A stretch of DNA of 23,040 nt from CAHJXF01 sp038240015 (lineage in GTDB: Bacteria; Pseudomonadota; Gammaproteobacteria; Burkholderiales; Burkholderiaceae_D): assembly GCA_038240015.1 (NCBI GenBank), contig JBBSEF010000047.1, positions 1-23,040 on the forward strand. Reading direction: 5' to 3'. Position 1 is the first letter of the stretch, and every line of letters starts with the position of its first letter. A program made the translations under genes and the position numbers. This document shows, piece by piece, positions 14,571-22,966 of the stretch. The notes below the pieces were generated by a model. That model was not told the DNA's origin. It worked only from the letters and a program-made list of their open reading frames with translations, and ran no database searches.

Positions 14571-15443
14571 CTAGTGTCGCGTCTTGTAGCCCGACGCAAG
14601 CAGGCGCAGCGCGATCGCCACGATCACGATGCAGGCGGCGCCGACGATCGCGAGGCTGGTCCACGGCGACACGTCGGACACGCCGAAGAAGCCGTAGCGG
14701 AAGCCGTCGATCATGTAGAAAAAAGGATTGGCTCGCGACACGCTCTGCCAGAAAGCGGGCAGCGAGTGCACCGAGTAGAACACGCCGGACAGAAAGGTCG
14801 CCGGCATGATCAGAAAATTCTGGAAGGCCGCGATCTGATCGAACTTCTCGGCCCATACGCCGACGATCAGTCCGAGCGTGCCGAGCGTGGCCGTGGCGAG
14901 CAACGCGAACACGGCGATCCACAGCGGCGCAGCGAAGTCGGGCACCGCGAACCAGAGCGTGACGACCAGCACGCCCGCGCCGACCACCAGCCCGCGCACC
15001 ATCGAAGCCAGTACATAGGCCGCGAACACTTCGCGATGCGACAGCGGCGCCAGCAATACGAACACCAGGTTGCCGCTGATCTTCGACTGGATCAGTGACG
15101 ACGTGCTGTTGGCGAACGCGTTCTGCAGCATCGCCATCATCACGAGACCGGGGATCAGAAACGCGGTGTACGACACGCGCCCGTAAACCTTCACGTGATC
15201 TTCGAGCACGTGCGAAAAGATCATCAGGTAAAGCACCGCGGTGAGAATGGGCGCACCGACGGTTTGATAGCCTACCTTCCAGAAGCGCAGCGACTCCTTG
15301 TAGAAGAGCGTGCGAAAGCCGGTGGCCGCGCCGAGCACCGCGCCGTTGGGAGCGGGCGGCATTGCCGAGCCGACGACGGAGGTCGGTGCCGACGCCGTCA
15401 TCGAAGGCGCATCCGCAGGCAAAGGTGTGGACGCCGTATTCAT
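14571..15443 (-). CDS. ABC-2 type transporter permease (YadH-like)
   Basis: The 290-aa membrane protein has about six hydrophobic segments and the ABC-2 permease pattern: YKESLRFWKVGYQT at about 48-61, a first helix near 63-79, and LIPGLVMMAMLQNAF at about 96-110. The NPFFYMIDGFRYGFFG segment is near the end. A Pro/Ala/Ser-rich tail of about 40 residues precedes the first helix and is longer than I expect for YadH. Its ATG overlaps the ATPase stop by 4 nt (ATGA), so the two genes form one transporter. The substrate is unknown. Confidence 0.93.
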   Translation of the reverse strand: MNTASTPLPADAPSMTASAPTSVVGSAMPPAPNGAVLGAATGFRTLFYKESLRFWKVGYQTVGAPILTAVLYLMIFSHVLEDHVKVYGRVSYTAFLIPGLVMMAMLQNAFANSTSSLIQSKISGNLVFVLLAPLSHREVFAAYVLASMVRGLVVGAGVLVVTLWFAVPDFAAPLWIAVFALLATATLGTLGLIVGVWAEKFDQIAAFQNFLIMPATFLSGVFYSVHSLPAFWQSVSRANPFFYMIDGFRYGFFGVSDVSPWTSLAIVGAACIVIVAIALRLLASGYKTRH

Positions 15444-16426
15444 GCCGGCACCGCGCGGGGGTCCACGGACGTCTCAGCAGACGTCCCCGCATACGTCCCC
15501 GCATAAGTCCCGCCACGCGCGCCGTTCATGATCTGCACGAACACGTCTTCGAGATCGGCGCGCTGGATCGACACCTGATCGATGACGGCGCCCGACGCGC
15601 GGCAACTCGCGAGGATAGGCTCGACTTCGTTGGCGGCGGCGAGGCGCAACGCGACGCGATCGGATGTCCGCGCGGTCTCGGGCTCGACCGCGCGATCGAC
15701 CAGGCCCTCGGGCAATTGGCCCTGCGCGAAATGCAGGATCAACTGCGCCGCATCGAAACGCGCGAGCAACGACGCCGTCGATTCCAGTGCGACGACGCGG
15801 CCGTGTTGAAGCATCGCGATACGCTTGCAGAGCGCCTGCGCTTCCTCGAGGTAGTGCGTGGTCAGCACGATCGTGTGGCCCTCACGATTCAGACGCGAGA
15901 TGAATTGCCACAAGGTCTGCCGCAACTCGACATCGACACCCGCGGTCGGCTCGTCGAGCACGATCACCGGCGGCTTGTGGACCAGCGCCTGCGCCACCAG
16001 CACGCGGCGCTTCATGCCGCCCGACAGCGCGCGCATGTTCACGTTCGCCTTCGATGTGAGATCCAGGTTGTGCATGATCTCGTCGATCCACGAGTCGTTC
16101 TTCGACAGGCCGAAGTAACCCGACTGGATGCGCAAGGTCTCGCGCACCGTGAAGAAGGGATCGAACACCAGCTCCTGCGGCACGACGCCCAAGAGACGCC
16201 GGCTCGCGCGGTAGTCGGTCACGACATCGTGGCCGAGCACGCGCGCCGAACCCGCGTCGGCTCGCGTGAGCCCCGCGATGATCGAGATCAACGTCGTCTT
16301 GCCGGCGCCGTTGGGGCCGAGCAGTCCGAAGAAATCGCCCTCGTCGATCGCGAAGCCGACGCCCGCGAGCGCCGTGAGCGCGCGATAGCGCTTCTGAACG
16401 TTCTCGAGATGAATGGCGGCCGGCAT
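15440..16426 (-). CDS. ABC transporter ATP-binding protein (YadG-like)
   Basis: The 328-aa ATPase powers the adjoining ABC-2 permease. It has Walker A GPNGAGKT (37-44), Q-loop Q84, signature LSGGMKRR (134-141), Walker B VIVLDEP (154-160) and H-loop H191. After the nucleotide-binding domain (to about 235) there is a helper domain ending in DLEDVFVQIMNG, as in DrrA/YadG-type proteins. The last 20 or so residues are four-residue tandem repeats (TYAG, TYAG, TSAE, TSVD) encoded at 15461-15508. The start at ATG 16426 matches the family N-terminus (IHLENVQKRY); an ATG at 16474 in frame is an alternative. A TATAAT lies upstream at 16504-16499. Confidence 0.93.
   Translation of the reverse strand: MPAAIHLENVQKRYRALTALAGVGFAIDEGDFFGLLGPNGAGKTTLISIIAGLTRADAGSARVLGHDVVTDYRASRRLLGVVPQELVFDPFFTVRETLRIQSGYFGLSKNDSWIDEIMHNLDLTSKANVNMRALSGGMKRRVLVAQALVHKPPVIVLDEPTAGVDVELRQTLWQFISRLNREGHTIVLTTHYLEEAQALCKRIAMLQHGRVVALESTASLLARFDAAQLILHFAQGQLPEGLVDRAVEPETARTSDRVALRLAAANEVEPILASCRASGAVIDQVSIQRADLEDVFVQIMNGARGGTYAGTYAGTSAETSVDPRAVPA
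15461..15508 (-). repeat. Four 12-bp tandem repeats in the 3' end of the ABC ATPase gene
   Basis: Four in-frame 12-bp units encode TYAG, TYAG, TSAE and TSVD at the extreme C-terminus. The two units nearest the conserved domain differ by a single base, and the other two are diverged. The repeat ends just before the 4-nt overlap with the permease gene. Confidence 0.85.
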
Positions 16427-16498
16427 GGGGACGAATGGGAAACGGCGGGGATGCTGGGAGAAGCGCCGCGGCAAGCTGGGAGGCGCGGCGAGGGCGAG

Positions 16499-16504
16499 AT
16501 TATA
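16499..16504 (-). promoter_or_regulatory. Possible -10 element upstream of the ABC transporter genes
   Basis: A perfect TATAAT (minus strand 16504-16499, within CTTATAATCTC) lies in the 161-nt gap between mlaB and the ABC ATPase gene, 72 nt upstream of the preferred ATG. I see no good -35 element at 16-18 nt. It could provide an internal start for the ATPase-permease-ibaG-murA section. The call is by pattern only. Confidence 0.35.
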
Positions 16505-16587
16505 AGGCCGCCCCCGAGCGGGGCGTCGCTCGCGTCGTCACGAGCACGCGTCGTCGTCTCGCTGCCGGCGTCCGCCAGGCTGGTCCA

Positions 16588-16863
16588 CTACGGCGTCGCC
16601 GTCGCGCGCGCTCCCAAGAGTGCATCGACGCCGTAAAGCGTCGCGAGGCTGGCGACCGCCTCGGGCATGTTGGTCAAACGCAGCGCCTTGCCCATCGTGC
16701 GCGCATGGCGGGCGACCGCGAGGAGAACCGCGACCGCGGACGAATCCGAGCGGCCGAGCGCATCGAGGTCGAATTCCGTTTCGCCGCCGTCGATCGCACG
16801 AATCCCTTCGACAAGATTCGCGGACGCGTTGCCCATCGTGATCGGCGCTGTAAAACGATACAT
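16588..16863 (-). CDS. mlaB: STAS-domain protein MlaB of the Mla phospholipid transporter
   Basis: The 91-aa protein is a small STAS domain. The conserved loop is in LGRSDSSAVAVLLAVARHA (about 36-54), the equivalent of the MlaB segment that contacts the MlaF ATPase. MlaB stabilises the MlaFEDB complex on the cytoplasmic face of the inner membrane. Sequence similarity within STAS proteins is low, so the assignment rests mainly on size, the SDSSA loop and its place 54 nt after mlaC. It has an ATG at 16863. Confidence 0.88.
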   Translation of the reverse strand: MYRFTAPITMGNASANLVEGIRAIDGGETEFDLDALGRSDSSAVAVLLAVARHARTMGKALRLTNMPEAVASLATLYGVDALLGARATATP

Positions 16864-16917
16864 CTGCGTATGGTGCGGCGAGTGACGTCGTGATCGGGTC
16901 CGCGCGCGAACGCCCGA

Positions 16918-17607
16918 TCAGCTCTTGCGACGGCTGGACGAATTCGCGAGCGCCTTGTTCTTGTCGGTCAGCGCCTTGATCAGACCGTCGATGCCGCCCT
17001 TGCTCACTTCCTGCTGGAAGGTGTTGCGATAGTTCTCGACGAGCCACACACCGAGCACGTTCACGTCGATGATCTTCCAGCCGTCGCCGCCCTTCTCGAG
17101 GCGATAGTTGAGCGTGATCGGCTCACCGCCGCGCGTGTTGACGATCTGCGTGTTGACCTGCGCGACCGTGTCGGCGGGATCGGCGCGAAAGGGCTTGTAC
17201 TCCACCTTCTGATCGCTCACCTCGGTCAGCGCACCCGAATACGTATAGATCAACAATTGCCGGAACTGGTCGGTGATCTGCTTTTGCTGTTCGAGCGTCG
17301 CCTGCGACCAATTGCGCCCCACGGCGCTCGCGGTCATCTTCTGAAAGTTGACATAGGGCAGCACCGAGGTCTCGACCAGCGACTGAATCTTGTTGATGTT
17401 GCCGGATTGAATGTCCTTGTCGGACTTGACGGTCGCGAGCACGTCCTCGGTCAGCTTCTTGACGAGCGCGTCGGGCGCAAGACTTTGCGCGAAGGCTTGA
17501 CCGCCCAGGGCGAGCGCAGTCGATGCCGCGGTCAGGGCGATCAAACCGCGCAAGAGGCCGAGCGATCTGTTGCGCAATCTTTGCAAGTCCGGAAGCGGGC
17601 TTGTCAT
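16918..17607 (-). CDS. mlaC: Periplasmic phospholipid-binding protein MlaC
   Basis: MlaC (229 aa, Ttg2/toluene-tolerance family) shuttles phospholipids across the periplasm between MlaA at the outer membrane and MlaD at the inner membrane. A signal peptide covers about residues 1-40, with a cleavage site after AFA. The mature part has VLPYVNFQKMTASAVGRNW, then FRQLLIYTYSGAL, and the late GWKIIDVNVLGVWLVENYR segment, all typical of MlaC. The ATG at 17607 has a GGAGAG Shine-Dalgarno; the in-frame TTG at 17631 is less likely. The 153-nt gap before it (17608-17760) holds no gene that I can see. Confidence 0.95.
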   Translation of the reverse strand: MTSPLPDLQRLRNRSLGLLRGLIALTAASTALALGGQAFAQSLAPDALVKKLTEDVLATVKSDKDIQSGNINKIQSLVETSVLPYVNFQKMTASAVGRNWSQATLEQQKQITDQFRQLLIYTYSGALTEVSDQKVEYKPFRADPADTVAQVNTQIVNTRGGEPITLNYRLEKGGDGWKIIDVNVLGVWLVENYRNTFQQEVSKGGIDGLIKALTDKNKALANSSSRRKS

Positions 17608-17760
17608 GAGTCTCTCCAGTTGAGCGGACAACCGCAGGAACGATAGTCCGGTTTCGCGGTGCGAATGACGCGCATCCGCCGGGCCGTGCAGCCATTAACC
17701 CGGGCCGGCGCAATTCGGATGACACGCATGATGACGGCTAGCGCGCAAACCCATCACCAT

Positions 17761-18588
17761 TCATTGCTTCTTCACACTCCCGTCCGCGGGCTTGGGACCG
17801 GCCGTCGGCTGCAACGCGTCGCCTCCGGGCGTATCGGTCGCAGGCGGCGCATCGCCATCGTTGACGAGGCTGCGACGGCGCGCGAGATAGGCGTCGCGAA
17901 CGAAGATATAGGGATCGAGCGCAGCGTCTTCGAGGAAATTGGTCGTGTCGAGCAGTTGCGCGCGTCGATCGATCAAACGCACGCCATACGTGATATTGCG
18001 TGCCGGCACGTCGTTGACGTAACGCACAGGATCGAGTCGGGAATCGACCGCGAGCTGCGCGGCCGCATCGCGCAGCGTGCTCGGCCCGAGCAACGGCAAC
18101 ACGAGGTACGGGCCGGTCGGGACGCCATAGCGTCCGAGCGTCTGACCAAAGTCTTCGTTGTGTTTCTCGAAGCCCCACTTGGACGCAATGTCGAAGCAAC
18201 CCAACAGGCCGACCGTCGTGTTGACCCCGACGCGACACAGGTCCGAACCACCGTCCCGGATCTTGCCTTGAAGGAAATTGTTCAGCGACGTCGGGACGTC
18301 CGAGATGTTGCCGAAGAAATTCGATACGCAATAGCGCACCTGCGTCGGCAGGATCGCCTTGTAGCCTTCCGCAACCGGCTTGACGACCGCCTTGTCGATC
18401 CTGTCGTTGATGGTATAGACCACGCGGTTGACCGGCTCGATCGGGTCAAAGCGATCGAAGCGCGATTGCGCGGACTTGACCTGATCGATCGCCTGCCTCG
18501 TCGTCGCGCAACCGGTCACGAACGCGGTCGATGCCGCGAGACCCGCAACCGCGGCCCAGCGCGCCAGCATTGTTGTTGCACGGTTCAT
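17761..18588 (-). CDS. mlaA: Outer-membrane lipoprotein MlaA (VacJ family)
   Basis: MlaA (275 aa) extracts mislocalised phospholipids from the outer leaflet of the outer membrane and passes them to MlaC. A lipoprotein signal with lipobox FVTGC places the lipidated cysteine at C27. The mature start FDPIEPVNRVVYTIND is a family hallmark. The segments VSNFFGNISDVPTSLNNFLQGK and EDFGQTLGRYGVPTGPYLVLP are also conserved. The C-terminal 40 residues are Pro/Asp-rich and variable. Its ATG overlaps the mlaD stop by 4 nt (ATGA). Having mlaA inside the mla operon differs from E. coli but is usual in betaproteobacteria. Confidence 0.96.
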   Translation of the reverse strand: MNRATTMLARWAAVAGLAASTAFVTGCATTRQAIDQVKSAQSRFDRFDPIEPVNRVVYTINDRIDKAVVKPVAEGYKAILPTQVRYCVSNFFGNISDVPTSLNNFLQGKIRDGGSDLCRVGVNTTVGLLGCFDIASKWGFEKHNEDFGQTLGRYGVPTGPYLVLPLLGPSTLRDAAAQLAVDSRLDPVRYVNDVPARNITYGVRLIDRRAQLLDTTNFLEDAALDPYIFVRDAYLARRRSLVNDGDAPPATDTPGGDALQPTAGPKPADGSVKKQ

Positions 18589-19109
18589 GGTTTGTTGTCC
18601 TTGGAGTCCGACGACGGCTGCGACGGCTGTTGCGATGGCTTGCCTTCTGCCGCCTTGCTGAATAGAAACTGACTGATCAAATTTTCCAGGATGACCGCGG
18701 ATTGGGTGCTGGTCAGGCGGTCGCCGTTGGCCAGCATCTTCTGTTCGGCTCCTGGTTCCAGACCCAGATACTGCTCACCAAGCAGACCCGAGGTCAGTAT
18801 TTTGGCAGAACTATCCTTCGGAAACTTGTAGCTGGAGTCCAGGTCGATGTCGGCCACTGCCTGATACGTCTTGTCGTCGAAGCGAATCGCGGCCACGCGT
18901 CCGACCACCACGCCCGCGCTTTTTACCGGCGCGCGCGGCTTCAATCCCCCGATGTTGTCGAACTTCGCATTGATCCGATACGTGTCCTGCGTCGAAAAGG
19001 ATGCGAGGTTGCCCGCCTTCAACGCGAGGAACAGGAGGGCGGCCGCCCCGGCGATGACGAACAGGCCGACCCAGAAATCGATTGCTCTTGCTTGCAAGTT
19101 CAGTTGCAT
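18585..19109 (-). CDS. mlaD: MCE-domain substrate-binding subunit MlaD
   Basis: MlaD (174 aa) is anchored by one N-terminal membrane helix (about 12-30) and forms a hexameric periplasmic ring through its MCE domain (about 38-116). The conserved IGGLKPRAPVKSAGVVVGRV and LTSGLLGEQYLGLEPG segments are present, the latter including the pore loop. The C-terminal tail is Ser/Pro/Gln-rich and partly repetitive (PSQQPSQPSS). A Shine-Dalgarno AAGGA lies 6 nt before the ATG. It follows mlaE by 25 nt and overlaps mlaA by 4 nt. Confidence 0.96.
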   Translation of the reverse strand: MQLNLQARAIDFWVGLFVIAGAAALLFLALKAGNLASFSTQDTYRINAKFDNIGGLKPRAPVKSAGVVVGRVAAIRFDDKTYQAVADIDLDSSYKFPKDSSAKILTSGLLGEQYLGLEPGAEQKMLANGDRLTSTQSAVILENLISQFLFSKAAEGKPSQQPSQPSSDSKDNKP

Positions 19110-19134
19110 GTGCTTTCCTTTGACGCCTACGTGC

Positions 19135-19914
19135 TCAGCTGGTACTGAACATCAGCGCCGTCAATATGAAGTCGAGGCCGAGGACCGCGAGCGATGCGGC
19201 CACCACGGTCCGCGTGGTCGCGCGCGATACGCCCTCGGGCGTGGGCTTCGCCTCATAGCCCTGACGAAGCGCGATGAAGGTCACCGCGATGCCGAACACG
19301 AAGCTCTTGATCACGCCATTGCCCACATCGTTCCACACATCGACGCCGCCTTGCATCTGCGACCAGAACGCGCCTTCGTCGACGCCGATCAACTGCACGC
19401 CCACGATGTAGCCGCCGATGATGCCGACGGCCGAGAACAACGCGGCGAGTATCGGCATCGCGATCACACCGGCGATGAAGCGCGGCGCGATCACGCGCGC
19501 GACCGGGTCGACCGCCATCATCTCCATCGCCGACAATTGTTCGCCCGCCTTCATGAGACCGATTTCGGCGGTCAGCGACGTGCCCGCGCGTCCGGCAAAC
19601 AAGAGAGCGGTGACGACCGGGCCGAGTTCGCGCACCAGCGACAACGCGACCAGCAATCCCAACGCCTGTTCCGATCCGTAGCGCCTTAGCGTGTAGTACC
19701 CCTGCAAGCCCAGCACGAAGCCGACGAACAGTCCCGAGACGACGATGATGACGAACGAGTAGTTGCCCAGAAAATGGATCTGATCGCGCACCAGCCGAAA
19801 TCGCAGCAACGCGTGAAAGGTGCGCGCGACCACCGCGATGAAAAAACGCGCGGCATTGCCCGCGTTGCGCACTACGTCCAGGCACCAGCCTCCCAATGCG
19901 GCGACCGGATTCAT
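19135..19914 (-). CDS. mlaE: ABC permease MlaE
   Basis: MlaE (259 aa) is the inner-membrane permease of the Mla phospholipid transporter. Family features are the LGNYSFVIIVVSGLFVGFVL segment, LVRELGPVVTALLFAGRAG at about 93-111, and EIGLMKAGEQLSAMEMMAVDP at about 116-136, which includes the coupling helix to MlaF. It has about five or six hydrophobic segments. Its ATG overlaps the mlaF stop by 4 nt (ATGA). Confidence 0.96.
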   Translation of the reverse strand: MNPVAALGGWCLDVVRNAGNAARFFIAVVARTFHALLRFRLVRDQIHFLGNYSFVIIVVSGLFVGFVLGLQGYYTLRRYGSEQALGLLVALSLVRELGPVVTALLFAGRAGTSLTAEIGLMKAGEQLSAMEMMAVDPVARVIAPRFIAGVIAMPILAALFSAVGIIGGYIVGVQLIGVDEGAFWSQMQGGVDVWNDVGNGVIKSFVFGIAVTFIALRQGYEAKPTPEGVSRATTRTVVAASLAVLGLDFILTALMFSTS

Positions 19915-20762
19915 GGCCGACTCGTGTTGGAGTTCGCCTCGGCCAAGCCGAGATCGACCGCATACGACGGTGCGGGATAGTGGAACGGCACCGGCCCGTC
20001 GGGCGCGCCATCGACGAACTGGCGCACGAAGGGGTCGGTCGACTTCGCGATGTCGTCGGGCGTGCCCTCGGCCGCGACCTTGCCCGACGCGATGAAGTAC
20101 GCGTAGTCGGCGATCGCAAGCGACTCGGCGACATCGTGCGTGACGACAATCGACGTCGCCCCCAGCGCATCGGTCGACGAGCGGATCAGGTTCGCGGTCA
20201 CGCCCAGCGAAATCGGATCGAGACCTGCGAACGGTTCGTCGTAGAGGATCAGTTCCGGATCGAGCGCGATCGCTCGGGCCAGCGCCACACGCCGCGCCAT
20301 GCCGCCCGAGATTTCACCGGGCATCAGCGCTTGGGCGCCGCGAAGGCCGACCGCATTGAGCTTCATCAACACCAGGTCGCGAATCAACTCGTCCGAAAGG
20401 TCGGTGTGTTCGCGCAGAGGAAACGCGACGTTCTCGAAAACGCTCATGTCGGTGAACAGCGCGCCGAACTGGAACAGCATCCCCATGCGGCGACGAGCCG
20501 CGTACAACTCGCGTTCGTTCAACGCGGCTATCTCCTGACCGGCGACGCGTACCGCGCCCGACTCGGGGCGCAACTGACCGCCGATCAATTTGAGGATGGT
20601 GGTCTTGCCCGAACCCGAGCCGCCCATCACGGCCGTCACCTTGCCGCGCCCGAACTGCATCGTCACGCCCGACAGGATGGCGCGCTCACCGTATCGAAAA
20701 TGCAGATCGGAAATATCGACGAGCGGGCCGTCCGGAACCGCGGTGGCGGCGGGTTCGTTCAT
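19911..20762 (-). CDS. mlaF: ABC ATPase MlaF
   Basis: MlaF (283 aa) is the ATPase of the Mla transporter. It has Walker A GGSGSGKT (47-54), Q-loop Q98, signature ISGGM (151-155), Walker B LILYDEP (171-177) and H-loop H209. A C-terminal extension containing VPFHYPAPSYAVDLGL follows the core, as in MlaF homologues where this tail aids dimerisation. The ATG at 20762 gives the usual N-terminus. The longer open frame reaching the antiporter gene has no similarity and would span the putative promoter. It is the first gene of the mla operon. Confidence 0.95.
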   Translation of the reverse strand: MNEPAATAVPDGPLVDISDLHFRYGERAILSGVTMQFGRGKVTAVMGGSGSGKTTILKLIGGQLRPESGAVRVAGQEIAALNERELYAARRRMGMLFQFGALFTDMSVFENVAFPLREHTDLSDELIRDLVLMKLNAVGLRGAQALMPGEISGGMARRVALARAIALDPELILYDEPFAGLDPISLGVTANLIRSSTDALGATSIVVTHDVAESLAIADYAYFIASGKVAAEGTPDDIAKSTDPFVRQFVDGAPDGPVPFHYPAPSYAVDLGLAEANSNTSRP

Positions 20763-20792
20763 CAGTGGGAAAGGCTTGGGGAACAACGCGCG

Positions 20793-20798
20793 ATTATA
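20793..20798 (-). promoter_or_regulatory. Possible -10 element of the mla operon
   Basis: A perfect TATAAT (20798-20793, within CGTTATAATCGCG) lies 30 nt upstream of the mlaF ATG, in the 134-nt gap after the antiporter gene. It would give a leader of about 24 nt. No strong -35 is visible at 16-18 nt. The CTTATAATC motif upstream of the ABC pair is similar. Confidence 0.45.
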
Positions 20799-20896
20799 AC
20801 GATGCCCTTGAAACTCGACGGCGCAAGGCTGTAGGCGCAGACCCGATTCGATTCGATGCGTCTGCTCCAATAGCGCAGCTTCGCGCCCTCTTCGCG

Positions 20897-22951
20897 TCAC
20901 CTTCGATCGCGCGTCTCCGCGAGTCGCTCTTCGGCCAGGGCCAGCGCTTCGAGCGAGCCGCGCAACACCAGGCCGTCGCCCGCCAGGAGCAGCGCATCGG
21001 GCGAGGGATCGACCCCGCGGATCCCGCGTCGTCGAATCGCGGTCACGGCCACGCCCAGCTTGTCGATACCGGTATCGGCCAGCGTCTTGCCGATCGCATG
21101 ACTGTTCGCGGCCAGCATCACCGAACGCAGCCGCACGCGGCGCGCATCGTTCAGCGCGTCGTCACTCCCGTCATCGCGTGCATCGTCGCGCGCATCGTCG
21201 ATCACGGCGTCCTTGTCGTCGGCGCCGTGAAAGAAACCCGACAGCATCTGATAGCGCGACTCGCGCGCCTGCGAAAGACGCTCGGCCACGCGCGCCACGG
21301 GCACGCCCAACAGAAGCAATGCGTGCGACGCGAGCATCAGGCTGCCCTCGACGATTTCGGGAACGACTTCGGTCGCGCCCGCGCGGCGCAAACGATCGAG
21401 GTCGCTATCGTCGTGGGTGCGCACGATCACCGGCAGATGCGGCGCGAGTTCATGCGCGAAGTGCAGGGTCTTCTCGGCCGCGTTGGTTTCCGCATAGGTC
21501 ACGACGAGCGCAGCCGCGCGCTGTATGCCCGCGGCCGCGAGCGACTCGCGGCGCGTCGCATCGCCATAGACCACCGAGTCGCCGGCGAGCTGCGCTTCGC
21601 GAACCCGATCGGGGTCGAGGTCGAGCGCGACGTAGGCGATGCTCTCCTGATCGAGCAGCCGCACCAGTCCTTGCCCGCTGCGTCCGAAGCCGCACACGAT
21701 CACGTGTCCGCGCGTGGCCATCGTGCGGCTCGCGATCTGCGTCAACGCGAGCGATTGCAGCATCCATTCGGAAGACGACACGCGCAACGCGATGCGCTCG
21801 CTGTACTGGATCAGAAAGGGTGCTGCGAGCATCGACAACAACATCGCGGCCAACACGATCTGCAACAGCAGCGCATCGAGAAGCTGCAGGCCGCCCGCGA
21901 GATTCAGCAGCACGAAACCGAACTCGCCGGCCTGCGCGAGGCCCAGACCGGTGCGAATCGCAACGCCTGGCGACGCACCGAACCACCTCGCAAGCGCCGT
22001 GATCAGAATCAGCTTCAACGCGATCGGCACGAGCAACAGCACCAGCACCAGGCCGATGTGACCGACCACCACCTGCACGTTGAGCAGCATGCCGATGGTG
22101 ATGAAGAAGAGCCCGAGCAACACGTCGCGAAACGGCTTGATGTCTTCTTCGACGCGATGCCGATATTCGGTCTCGGAGATCAGCATGCCGGCGACGAACG
22201 CGCCGAGCGCAAGCGACAGGCCGGCGAGTTCGGTGATCCACGCGAGGCCGAGCGTGACCAGCAACAGGTTGAGCATGAAGAGCTCTTGCGATCGTCGGCG
22301 AGCAACGATCGTGAACCAGCTTCGCATCAGCTTCTGGCCGAAGTACAGCAGCAGCGCCAACACGCAGGCCGCCTTGATGAAGGCGATCACCAGCGTCTGC
22401 GTGAGCTCGCCTTCGGGCGAGGCCAGCGCAGGGACGATGATCAACAGTGGCACGACCGCAAGGTCCTGGAATAGCAGCACACCCACGATGCGGCGACCGT
22501 GCTCGGTCTCGAGCTCGATGCGCTCGGTCAGCATCTTGACGACGATCGCGGTCGACGACATCGCCAGTGCGCCGCCGAGCGCGAGCAGTGCCGCGCCTCC
22601 GGGTTGACCGAACAGGCCGGGGACGAGTCGCGTCAGGCCATATCCACCGACCAGCGTGATGGCGATCGTGATCGCGACCTGTGCGAGCCCGAGACCGAAC
22701 ACGATGCGCTTCATCGCGTACAGCTTGGCGAGACTGAACTCGAGGCCGATCGAAAACATCAGGAACACGACGCCGAACTCAGCGAGGTGCCGCGTGCCTT
22801 CGAGGTCGGCAACCCAGCCCAATGCATGGGGGCCGATCGCGATGCCGACCGCGAGATAGCCGATCAGCGGCGGCAGGTGGAGCATGCGAAACACCACCAC
22901 GCCGAACACGGCGGCGAACAGGAACAGCAGCGACAGTTCGAGTGTGCTCAA
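20897..22951 (-). CDS. KefB/KefC-type monovalent cation:proton antiporter (CPA2) with RCK domains
   Basis: The 684-aa protein has a membrane domain of about 12-13 helices (1-385). The FQDLAVVPLL motif carries the expected ion-binding D163, and the YRHRVEEDIKPFRDVLLGLFFI stretch at about 263-284 resembles the KefC gating loop. A cytoplasmic RCK_N (TrkA-N) domain begins with GFGRSG at 421-426 and is followed by an acidic linker (585-604) and a TrkA_C-like domain (about 605-684). It likely exchanges K+ (or Na+) for protons under nucleotide or ligand control. The start is TTG at 22951, after GAGCGAGC. The N-terminus then matches homologues, but the frame stays open to the window edge. Five 4-residue acidic repeats form the linker. 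Confidence 0.93.
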   Translation of the reverse strand: MSTLELSLLFLFAAVFGVVVFRMLHLPPLIGYLAVGIAIGPHALGWVADLEGTRHLAEFGVVFLMFSIGLEFSLAKLYAMKRIVFGLGLAQVAITIAITLVGGYGLTRLVPGLFGQPGGAALLALGGALAMSSTAIVVKMLTERIELETEHGRRIVGVLLFQDLAVVPLLIIVPALASPEGELTQTLVIAFIKAACVLALLLYFGQKLMRSWFTIVARRRSQELFMLNLLLVTLGLAWITELAGLSLALGAFVAGMLISETEYRHRVEEDIKPFRDVLLGLFFITIGMLLNVQVVVGHIGLVLVLLLVPIALKLILITALARWFGASPGVAIRTGLGLAQAGEFGFVLLNLAGGLQLLDALLLQIVLAAMLLSMLAAPFLIQYSERIALRVSSSEWMLQSLALTQIASRTMATRGHVIVCGFGRSGQGLVRLLDQESIAYVALDLDPDRVREAQLAGDSVVYGDATRRESLAAAGIQRAAALVVTYAETNAAEKTLHFAHELAPHLPVIVRTHDDSDLDRLRRAGATEVVPEIVEGSLMLASHALLLLGVPVARVAERLSQARESRYQMLSGFFHGADDKDAVIDDARDDARDDGSDDALNDARRVRLRSVMLAANSHAIGKTLADTGIDKLGVAVTAIRRRGIRGVDPSPDALLLAGDGLVLRGSLEALALAEERLAETRDRR
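21140..21199 (-). repeat. Five 12-bp tandem repeats encoding an acidic linker in the antiporter
   Basis: Five in-frame 12-bp units encode DDAR, DDAR, DDGS, DDAL and NDAR (residues 585-604). The first two differ by one base. They lie between the RCK_N and C-terminal domains, a region that varies in length in the family. Confidence 0.85.
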
Positions 22952-22966
22952 GGTGCTCGCTCGATG

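Noticed and set aside
16505..16527. Hairpin GCCCC-GCTCG-GGGGC after mlaB as a terminator
   Set aside because: The 5-bp stem is followed by GGCCTTATAATC rather than a T-run, so it does not fit an intrinsic terminator.
17608..17760. Possible small gene or promoter in the mlaA-mlaC gap
   Set aside because: No open frame with a plausible start and ribosome binding site and no good promoter pair was seen. Only a loose GATGACnCGCAT repetition is visible.
20837..20865. Inverted repeat GCAGAC/GTCTGC after the antiporter gene
   Set aside because: It has only 6 bp of stem with a 17-nt loop and no T-tract; not convincing as a terminator or operator.
20765..22474. A 569-codon plus-strand open frame opposite the antiporter gene
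   Set aside because: It is the complement of the antiporter coding frame, with low-complexity Arg/Gln/His-rich translation and no domain signature.
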